DNA of 27,817 bases from a virus. This document shows, piece after piece, positions 21,858 through 27,817 of the stretch. A program made the translations under genes and the position numbers. The stretch's first letter is position 1, and every line of letters starts with the position of its first letter. A model generated the notes under the pieces. The model worked only from the letters and a program-made list of their open reading frames with translations, did not search any database and was not told the DNA's origin. The stretch covers positions 1-27,817 of the IMG/VR virus record IMGVR_UViG_3300035034_000354. One strand, given 5' to 3'.

Positions 21858-23075
21858 TCAATTCCATTTTTTGAGGTATTGTCTCTTGGGATCACCATAT
21901 GGTGTGTCCAGAAGCTCAAGAAAGCACCCAATATTCTGAGGAAGCTCTAGAATCCTACTCAAACCAACCTTACGAAGCTCTGGAACCAGACTGTAATACT
22001 TAGAACGTCTCTTCCAATTCAGAAGTAGATCGATCTTTTCTTCCAACTCTGCCGCATCTTTAAATTTCAAGAAATCTGGTGCGCCCTCATATGTAACCAT
22101 ATCCTGACATAGACAAGGAATACCAAGTTGTGCAGCTTCAATAAATTTAATGTCTGATTTAGATCTATTAAATGCATTATCTTGTAGAGGGGCGATGAAT
22201 AGTTGTGCATTTAGAGATGCGATGAACGTTGGATATTCCAAAAGGTTCTTCCAAGGGTGAAACTCAATCTCCCTAGAAACAACATACTGTTTTAGGGGTG
22301 GTGGATACGCTCCAATAAATACGAATTGATACTTATGTCTATTATCAATGATGAACTTAAGGACATGTGTAAAATCGTCCTGTTGTCCATTCTGATTCTT
22401 CATATCAAAGTGCGCTCCAGACCCAGCATATACAATCCTAGGCTTCTTTTTATTTTTATCATACTCTGATATGATTTTTTTGTAATCATATTGATATCCG
22501 ATCCAAGAATATGGCATGAAGTTTGGAACGACTGTTATTTTTTTCTGATCTGTCTTCTCAATATACAGATCCCTCATATACTTACAGGTAACACTAACCT
22601 CATCGGCCATATTGATCATATCAATACAGTTTTGTCTAATCTCATCAGAATCGAATCCGTGTTTTGATGCATTATAATCTGGAATCTCTTCTCGAAATAC
22701 CACATCATCGACTTCGTAGATGATTCTAAACCCACAATCTTTCTGAATTGACTTCAAGAACATTAGAAAGTCTTTTTGATGCCCTGCTGCCTGTCTCTGA
22801 ACGGTGATCGTGTTAATTCCCATGTAGAAATTCTTCTCTCCAATCATTTTAGTAAACGTTGCAGAGTCTCCATGTCCTGTCATGTTGATATAATTCTCAA
22901 CAAAACCTCTACGATATGCAAAGCAACCATCTCTTCCGGCTGCATAGTTCAGATAACGCTTAGTTGTGTCGGGAGAATCCCCACCTTCTTCGGGGGTTGT
23001 GGTAGTTCTTTTCGAAAATGGATTGGATTTTACAAATGGACTTACATGGGGATTTACAAATGGACGAACGATCAT
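21858..23075 (-). CDS. GT-B glycosyltransferase, GT4-like
   Basis: 405 residues. The N-terminal half has IIYEVDDVVFREEIPDY (118-134) and SVTCKYMRDLY. The C-terminal Rossmann domain has PRIVYAGSGAHFDMKN (212-227), FVFIGAYPP, and the nucleotide-sugar-binding NRSKSDIKFIEAAQLG (303-318) with E313. This is the GT4/glycosyl-transferase-1 pattern. The first 40 residues are Pro/Thr-rich and probably disordered (PFVNPHVSPFVKSNPF). In T4, a GT-B enzyme of similar size (alpha-glucosyltransferase, about 400 residues) that modifies phage DNA lies near gp47 and gp55, so DNA glycosylation is one possibility. Glycan or virion modification is the other. Confidence 0.85.
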   Translation of the reverse strand: MIVRPFVNPHVSPFVKSNPFSKRTTTTPEEGGDSPDTTKRYLNYAAGRDGCFAYRRGFVENYINMTGHGDSATFTKMIGEKNFYMGINTITVQRQAAGHQKDFLMFLKSIQKDCGFRIIYEVDDVVFREEIPDYNASKHGFDSDEIRQNCIDMINMADEVSVTCKYMRDLYIEKTDQKKITVVPNFMPYSWIGYQYDYKKIISEYDKNKKKPRIVYAGSGAHFDMKNQNGQQDDFTHVLKFIIDNRHKYQFVFIGAYPPPLKQYVVSREIEFHPWKNLLEYPTFIASLNAQLFIAPLQDNAFNRSKSDIKFIEAAQLGIPCLCQDMVTYEGAPDFLKFKDAAELEEKIDLLLNWKRRSKYYSLVPELRKVGLSRILELPQNIGCFLELLDTPYGDPKRQYLKKWN

Positions 23076-23103
23076 ACATTAATTATGTTTTTCGTATGAT
23101 ATG

Positions 23104-24915
23104 TCAATCCTTAACTCGTCTGGTGATTCCATTTTCTTTTTCAAGATTTAGGGTTTCTCCAGTGATATGTTTCAATGTTTCCTTCCGATGGGAGATTGCA
23201 TAGATTGATAAATCATTTTTTTCTATCCGATCTTTCAAAACTTCGATCAATAGATCCAAACCCCTCTCGTCAAACGCTGAATCAAAAATCTCATCTAAAA
23301 ATTCTACGTTAGATGATATACCTGATATCTTTTTCTTAATATCTTTAAACGCCCAAGACGTTGCAAGGTCAACTGTTCTTCTCTCCCCACCTGAAAAGTT
23401 CCAATATGATATACTCTTACCCTTATCATTGGTAATCTGTTCGTCAAAATACTCGTCAAACTTACATCTCATGGTCATACCCAAACGATTTATATAATTT
23501 TGTATGGATGAGTTCAACATTGTGAGTAATCTCTTAATGATGAAGGACTTAACGCCCTCTTCACCTAGGATAAACTTACAAATCTCCAAATCTCCAGCTA
23601 GTTGTTCTAGGTTTTCGTGATTTTCCTGTTCTTCCTGTAGTCTAGCTTCTGTATTTAAAATAGAATACTCGAAAGAACTTAAGGATTCACCCGTAGTATC
23701 TAGGTCATTATCAATTTCAGCTAAGGATGTTGTGTATTCATCTAAAGATCTCTCTAAAGACTCTTTTTTGATTTGATTTGACTCGTTTATACGCTGATCT
23801 ACTCGCGACTTTACAAGTTTTCCGTCGATTTTTGATATCTTAGAATCAATATCCTTACAACTTATGTAAATTTCTGCCAACTTTTTCTCAAGTTGCATCT
23901 CCGTTTTTTCAATAACTTCACGTTTTTCGTCCAAAGCCTCTTTATGAGTGTGTGGTATATCTTGAAAACACTTATCACACTGTAAAAGACCACCAACACC
24001 ATCCAGTTTTAGACGTTCTGTGACATTACTCGATAGTTGAGTTTTATATTTTAATTTCTCGTCATTCAGTTCCGACTTCTTTTCCTCTAATAGTGTTGCT
24101 GCCCGATTTAATTTGTGAATCACTTCACAGAATTTATCACTATCCACAACAACCAATTCATTTATCTTAACTTTAGTGTCGTCTATCTTGGATTGTATAT
24201 CATCCTTACGTTTTTGTAAAATTTGTTCCCTCTCTGCTATTTGTTTTTGAAGTAAAGCCTTCTGATTTGTCAAAGATTGGATAGAATTGGCAATTTCTGA
24301 AAGTTTTGTAGACGAAATACTCAAGTTTGACTTATTTTCCTTAATTTCTTCCTTTAAATCCTTCAACATTTTTCCGAAAACTGCCAAATCGAAGATATCT
24401 TCGATGAATTTGCGTTTCTCTTCGGGCTTTTTCGCCATAAATGGTGTATTATCGCTCAAAGATAGGATATCACAACTCTTTGATAGGGTTGCATTAGATC
24501 CAATCAGATCATTTATGTATTTGTTGGTGTTTGCGATGGAGTCTTTCGATATATCCTCTTCAGTTTCACCAAGTTTCCATAATTCAACCTTAGATGGCTT
24601 AAGTTGACGAACAATCTTATAGGATGTAGTCTCTGTATCGGTCTTAACATCAAATACAAGCTCAATATTACCAGCACCCTTCGTAACATTGTTGATTACA
24701 AACTCTTTCTTAATCTCTCTGATAGTAGTTCCATATAATGCATAGAAGTATGCCTCAATGATTGCAGATTTACCTACAGCATTCTTACGCTCAGGGTTGT
24801 CGATATTACTACCTGTGATTAGATTTAGTCCATTTTGGAAATCGATTTCAATCTCGTCGTTTCCAATGCTTAGGAAGTTCTGAACCTTAAGAGTTTTATA
24901 CTTTATCTGTCTCAT
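23104..24915 (-). CDS. 46: Recombination endonuclease subunit gp46, Rad50-like ATPase
   Basis: 603 residues (T4 gp46 is 560). Walker A lies in ITGSNIDNPERKNAVGKS (33-50). Two long coiled-coil arms (about 185-305 and 325-445) flank the zinc hook CDKC (313-316). The ABC signature is FSGGER (507-512), Walker B is FLDEIFD (539-545), and the switch His is H576 in AISHRKE. With gp47 it resects DNA ends for recombination-dependent replication and host DNA breakdown. Its ATG overlaps the stop of the preceding gene as ATGA, so it is translationally coupled. Confidence 0.95.
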   Translation of the reverse strand: MRQIKYKTLKVQNFLSIGNDEIEIDFQNGLNLITGSNIDNPERKNAVGKSAIIEAYFYALYGTTIREIKKEFVINNVTKGAGNIELVFDVKTDTETTSYKIVRQLKPSKVELWKLGETEEDISKDSIANTNKYINDLIGSNATLSKSCDILSLSDNTPFMAKKPEEKRKFIEDIFDLAVFGKMLKDLKEEIKENKSNLSISSTKLSEIANSIQSLTNQKALLQKQIAEREQILQKRKDDIQSKIDDTKVKINELVVVDSDKFCEVIHKLNRAATLLEEKKSELNDEKLKYKTQLSSNVTERLKLDGVGGLLQCDKCFQDIPHTHKEALDEKREVIEKTEMQLEKKLAEIYISCKDIDSKISKIDGKLVKSRVDQRINESNQIKKESLERSLDEYTTSLAEIDNDLDTTGESLSSFEYSILNTEARLQEEQENHENLEQLAGDLEICKFILGEEGVKSFIIKRLLTMLNSSIQNYINRLGMTMRCKFDEYFDEQITNDKGKSISYWNFSGGERRTVDLATSWAFKDIKKKISGISSNVEFLDEIFDSAFDERGLDLLIEVLKDRIEKNDLSIYAISHRKETLKHITGETLNLEKENGITRRVKD

Positions 24916-25490
24916 TTACTAATTTTAATTCTAAATTTTTCATATTCGTCAGTATTTCCATAGTATTTCGATAAATCTTGCACATCTTTAACAGTTTCAA
25001 CCAAAAAGTCCGTTTCGAAATTCCAAATTTCAACTTTACGCTTGCCAAGATTAGACATAACAACCCTCTCCCAGAATCCCCTACCATCTTTAGATTGCAT
25101 CGAGTGACACATAACATAATTATAGGTCGGTATAATGTAAGAATTATATACTAATTTAGCTAATCCCATATAAAGTGGGCGATTATATACAGAAGTCATT
25201 TCAACACCACCATCTCCCCTAAGTTCGTATGATGCATATCCATGAATAAAGTCATCATTTTCGGGAACGAAATATAAAATTACATCATTACCATCTTTAT
25301 ATTCCATAAGATATACACGATTCTTATCAAAACATGTATGAACTAGTTTATATTGATCTGGATTGTTTAGAATCTCTTCATATTGAGATTGTGCTATTGC
25401 AGTGTCTGAAAACTCACTCTCAAACTCTCCAGTATTTCTAGGACTCTCTAGAAGAGTTTTATAGTAAAATTTATTGAATGTTTCTCGCAT
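24912..25490 (-). CDS. Unknown protein, YIIP family member A
   Basis: 192 residues from the ATG at 25490, which overlaps the end of gp47 by 20 nt; the frame is open to an ATG at 25553. It is paralogous to the protein at 9665-10207: YNSYIIPTYNYVMCHSMQSK here and AEYIIPKFKVIESDNMLS there, then FWERVV versus MWQRLM. The preceding EYKDGNDVILYFVPENDDF also matches the other copy in pattern. The N-terminus MRETFNKFYYKTLLESP ends in L-L-E-S, a possible prohead-protease type site. Function is unknown. It lies between gp47 and gp46 and is coupled to gp46 by ATGA. Confidence 0.65.
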   Translation of the reverse strand: MRETFNKFYYKTLLESPRNTGEFESEFSDTAIAQSQYEEILNNPDQYKLVHTCFDKNRVYLMEYKDGNDVILYFVPENDDFIHGYASYELRGDGGVEMTSVYNRPLYMGLAKLVYNSYIIPTYNYVMCHSMQSKDGRGFWERVVMSNLGKRKVEIWNFETDFLVETVKDVQDLSKYYGNTDEYEKFRIKISK

Positions 25491-26496
25491 ATAGTTCTTT
25501 AATCTTAACTTCAATCCTACTTTGTTTATCATCTTCCAGTTTAAGTTGTTCAATATACTCTCCGAACTGATCCATTAAGTCAATAGAGTCGATTTCCTCC
25601 ACATCATCAACCATCTTAGACACCGTATTGAACTCTGTGTTGAATTGCCACGGTTTAAACTTGGCTATGTATGTTTGAAACTTTTCGACCTGCTTATCGG
25701 TCATCTCAATATCTACAATCAGTTTGATTATGTTATTTTCGAAGTCTTCCTTCTTATATTCCTTAATCTTAGATGCTGTAATCTTCTTAAATTTTGGAGA
25801 AACTGGATTCTCAACGAATTTCAGATCCCCGTCCTCTAGATCCAGTATATGATACCCCTTGAGATTGTCAACGTCTGCAAAGTCCATTGGAAAGGTGTTC
25901 CCGATGTAATGGATAGCACCTTCGTTGTATTTCTTGGTGTTCCTATGGTGGAAATGTCCTGAAAACACCGTATCTGTCTTACTCGCTAGGAAGTCCATAG
26001 ATGACATTCCATGATCACAGACCTTATAGTTGTTCATTTTGAAGTTCTGAATCTCGAAATGTCCAAATATGTAGTCGAATCGACCTTCTGGTAGTTCATT
26101 GTTCCAAGGAACGAACAATAATTTCTTACCATAGGCATCCAATTCCAGATTATCAGAGACTACAGTGATATTTTTATGCCCCTCCATCAAACCTAGGCTA
26201 TGAATGTCAGATCTGTTCTTATAGTATGCATCATGGTTCCCCACAATCATGATAATGTTGAAATCTGATAGTTTGGCCAATATTTGTGTGGCTACTGACA
26301 TGGTTTGGACAGATATCTCAGATCTATTGTGGAAAAAGTCCCCAAGAAAGAATATATCCTTGATTTTGTTGGATTTTAGATCCTTAACGATCCAATCAGC
26401 CCAATCTAAGGCGATTTCATGCCACTTCTCAGAATTACCATAGATACCTAGGTGTAAATCTGAAAATAATGCGCTTTTTGGTTTAGATATTTTCAT
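25471..26496 (-). CDS. 47: Recombination nuclease subunit gp47, Mre11-like
   Basis: 341 residues (T4 gp47 is 339). The calcineurin-type metallophosphoesterase motifs are complete: D13-L-H15 in FSDLHLG, GDFFH (52-56), GNHD (86-89), GHFE (145-148) and GHFH (180-183). Together they bind two metal ions. It forms the nuclease partner of the gp46 ATPase for end resection. The start ATG overlaps the stop of the 51-residue membrane peptide as ATGA. No residue of the catalytic set is missing. Confidence 0.95.
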   Translation of the reverse strand: MKISKPKSALFSDLHLGIYGNSEKWHEIALDWADWIVKDLKSNKIKDIFFLGDFFHNRSEISVQTMSVATQILAKLSDFNIIMIVGNHDAYYKNRSDIHSLGLMEGHKNITVVSDNLELDAYGKKLLFVPWNNELPEGRFDYIFGHFEIQNFKMNNYKVCDHGMSSMDFLASKTDTVFSGHFHHRNTKKYNEGAIHYIGNTFPMDFADVDNLKGYHILDLEDGDLKFVENPVSPKFKKITASKIKEYKKEDFENNIIKLIVDIEMTDKQVEKFQTYIAKFKPWQFNTEFNTVSKMVDDVEEIDSIDLMDQFGEYIEQLKLEDDKQSRIEVKIKELYARNIQ

Positions 26497-26648
26497 ATTT
26501 TCTTAGATGCCATCATCAGACCAAGGTTTGCTATAGAATAAGCAAACCAAACCATTGCCCATGAGTATTGGTGTTTCATTAGATAAGTTACTGCTACCGA
26601 GAAGTATAAAACACCCGATAATGATATTGCAATTCCTTCAAAGTTCAT
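26493..26648 (-). CDS. 51-residue membrane peptide between gp55 and gp47
   Basis: The frame runs from the ATG at 26646-26648 to a TGA at 26493-26495. It starts MNFEGIAISLSGVLYFSVAV and has two hydrophobic segments (about 5-23 and 29-47), joined by the short polar turn MKHQYS and ending in MASKKI. Its start overlaps the gp55 stop as ATGA, and its stop overlaps the gp47 start as ATGA, which strongly supports translation. I recall small membrane proteins at this spot in T4-like marine phages, but function is unknown. Possible roles are membrane anchoring of replication factors or modulating host envelope functions. Confidence 0.8.
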   Translation of the reverse strand: MNFEGIAISLSGVLYFSVAVTYLMKHQYSWAMVWFAYSIANLGLMMASKKI

Positions 26649-27097
26649 TCACATCCTCCATCTTCGTGATCTGCTTCCAACATAGGTTTGACATATACGC
26701 AACCATTCGATGAATCAGTCATACCATCCTCATACATCATCTGTTTGTAGTTCTCCAAACCTTCATGTTGTTTCTTCTCCTTCTTAATTCTATTGGAAAA
26801 GGCATGCCATGCAATCTGATTGAAGTATGAGAACGGGTTGAACTCCGACTCTAGTCTAAATTTCTTAGATTCCAATGCAGAATACATCTTAACAATCGCA
26901 TCGCCAACCATGTCTTCTTTCCAAGACTTTGTATAGTTAAGGAAACGCCAGTTATAACTAAGCCCTTCCGCAATCTTGACGATGTTGGTAGCCAGTTCGT
27001 CTGTCATTTCATCATCTGCATAATATTTTGTTAGCTGTTCTCGAAATAGCTTCGAGCTTACATAATAAATTTCTTTAATTTCCTTAGCGGTTTTCAT
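26645..27097 (-). CDS. 55: Late transcription sigma factor, gp55-like, short C-terminus
   Basis: 150 residues (T4 gp55 is 185). The sigma region-2-like core is clear: VKIAEGLSYNWRFLNYTKSW, EDMVGDAIVKMYSAL and FSYFNQIAWHAFSNRIKKEK, matching T4 IAEGLS, YTQSWKQEM and AFVQRIKKER segments. It directs host RNA polymerase to late promoters of the TATAAATA type. The C-terminus ends VYVKPMLEADHEDGGCE and lacks the hydrophobic SLDFLYE-type clamp-binding motif of T4 gp55. Its start overlaps the preceding small gene by 14 nt, and its stop overlaps the membrane peptide as ATGA. Confidence 0.85.
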   Translation of the reverse strand: MKTAKEIKEIYYVSSKLFREQLTKYYADDEMTDELATNIVKIAEGLSYNWRFLNYTKSWKEDMVGDAIVKMYSALESKKFRLESEFNPFSYFNQIAWHAFSNRIKKEKKQHEGLENYKQMMYEDGMTDSSNGCVYVKPMLEADHEDGGCE

Positions 27098-27266
27098 ATA
27101 TTTGATTTTTGTCTATGAGTTTTGAAACTACACCAGTTTCCTGATAAATTTTTAACATTTTGTCTAAAATGGGTTTTGTAATTTTATCCAATTCTTGTTG
27201 AGATCTGTAAATGTCTGGATGTGTTGCCGAGAGATGTGGTATCTCACTATATATGGGGTATTTCAT
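27084..27266 (-). CDS. Small protein between UvsW and gp55
   Basis: 60 residues: MKYPIYSEIPHLSATHPDIY, followed by a single amphipathic helix (LDKITKPILDKMLKIYQE) and a polar end. It overlaps uvsW by 4 nt upstream and gp55 by 14 nt downstream, so it is coupled to both. No family is recognised; it might be a regulator of gp55, but only its position suggests this. Confidence 0.65.
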   Translation of the reverse strand: MKYPIYSEIPHLSATHPDIYRSQQELDKITKPILDKMLKIYQETGVVSKLIDKNQIYENR

Positions 27267-27817
27267 AATTGTATTTCTATTTCGGTAAATGGTATTTCCT
27301 CTTCGTCGTAAAACGCCTGACGTTCTAACGCATGAGAGTAAGAGTATTTTAGATCGTCATATATGTCAAAAATTATAAGTTGCTCCTTATTTTCATGCAA
27401 CCTAAGACCACGACCAATCGACTGAACAGTTCTGATGAAGCTTTTACCCCCATCCACGAACATGATGAATGGAAGGTTCTTAATGTTGATACCTGTTGAG
27501 AATATAGAAGACATTGCTATAACAACCTGATTATCAGTCTCTTCCATCAATTTAATTATCTTTGTTCTGTCTTCAACTTTAGTTTCTCCAGATACAAACC
27601 AACATCTAGTCACATCGGCTACCGGATGTTCCCCATCATAATAATACTCCCGAAGATTGGTTCCATGATCTAACCTATTGACCAATATTAGAACGTTTTT
27701 ATCTAACTTGGATACCAACTTCATGATCATCTTGTTACGACTCTCGGAATTGTGTAGGCATTCAAGTTCTGAAACATAATTCATTTTCTTACATTTCGGG
27801 TGTATCAATTTAATGCA
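27263..27817 (-). CDS. uvsW: UvsW-like SF2 helicase, C-terminal part
   Basis: The frame is open to the window edge, so the gene continues to the right; about 184 residues are visible and the N-terminal ATPase domain is outside. The visible part is the second RecA-like helicase domain: KNVLILVNRLDHG (motif IV region), TRCWFVSGET, VVIAMSSIFSTGINIKNL (motif V region) and QSIGRGLRLHENK (motif VI with arginine fingers). UvsW unwinds R-loops and branched DNA and drives the switch from origin-dependent to recombination-dependent replication. It is followed by a 4-nt overlap with the small gene before gp55, consistent with the conserved uvsW-55-47-46 order in T4-like phages. Confidence 0.9.
   Translation of the reverse strand, partial: CIKLIHPKCKKMNYVSELECLHNSESRNKMIMKLVSKLDKNVLILVNRLDHGTNLREYYYDGEHPVADVTRCWFVSGETKVEDRTKIIKLMEETDNQVVIAMSSIFSTGINIKNLPFIMFVDGGKSFIRTVQSIGRGLRLHENKEQLIIFDIYDDLKYSYSHALERQAFYDEEEIPFTEIEIQL

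Noticed and set aside
26525-26548. 8-bp inverted repeat GGTTTGCT / AGCAAACC with 8-nt loop
   Set aside because: It lies inside the 51-residue membrane peptide gene, is short, and has no T-run, so it is probably a coding coincidence.

Overview
The window is part of the genome of a T4-like myovirus, a contractile-tailed double-stranded DNA phage, with A+T-rich sequence. The evidence is a large set of recognisable T4 core replication, recombination and late-transcription genes: UvsW helicase (partial at the right edge), sigma factor gp55, Mre11/Rad50-like gp47/gp46, family B DNA polymerase gp43, RecA-like UvsX, DnaB-like helicase gp41, ssDNA-binding gp32, sliding clamp gp45 and primase gp61. Almost no start codon has a Shine-Dalgarno sequence. 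Starts sit in A/T-rich contexts of the kind xAATATATG. This fits a host that translates largely without Shine-Dalgarno pairing, such as a member of the Bacteroidota, but that host assignment is inference.

Layout from left to right. (1) 1-1903, plus strand: two tandem paralogous Thr/Ser/Pro-rich, mucin-like proteins with a shared C-terminal tag, then a GT-A glycosyltransferase with a DxH motif like that of animal mucin-type GalNAc-transferases. (2) 1889-3040, minus strand: three small unknown genes, one with two membrane spans and a zinc ribbon. (3) 3062-4936, plus strand: a late-promoter-like box, a putative internal head protein, a clear intrinsic terminator, a free-standing PD-(D/E)XK homing-endonuclease-like protein with three helix-turn-helix repeats, and a small unknown gene. 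(4) 4941-13613, minus strand: primase, small unknowns, sliding clamp, gp32, a possible gp59 helicase loader, a DHH-family protein, gp41 helicase and a second GT-A glycosyltransferase. (5) 13651-15980, plus strand: two paralogous proteins sharing an N-terminal EMARP segment, behind a late-promoter-like box. (6) 15970-27817, minus strand: DNA methyltransferase, UvsX, a possible Sm-like protein, small unknowns, DNA polymerase, a GT-B glycosyltransferase, gp46, gp47, an unlisted 51-residue membrane peptide, gp55 and UvsW.

The minus-strand blocks form the early/middle replisome: gp43 polymerase, gp45 clamp, gp41-gp61 primosome, gp32, and UvsX/UvsW/gp46/gp47 for recombination-dependent replication, with gp55 directing the switch to late transcription. 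The plus-strand islands look like late virion genes. Three of their products (from 3078, 13664 and 15312) begin with segments like the T4 capsid-targeting sequence followed by L-x-E or V-x-E, the type of site cut by the gp21 prohead protease. Boxes resembling the T4 late promoter TATAAATA lie only 5 to 8 nt before several start codons, implying nearly leaderless late mRNAs. The clamp loader (gp44/62) and RegA, which lie between gp43 and gp45 in T4, are absent from that position. Genes are packed tightly, and no stretch above about 150 bases is free of coding sequence. I saw no tRNA, rRNA, CRISPR array or insertion sequence.
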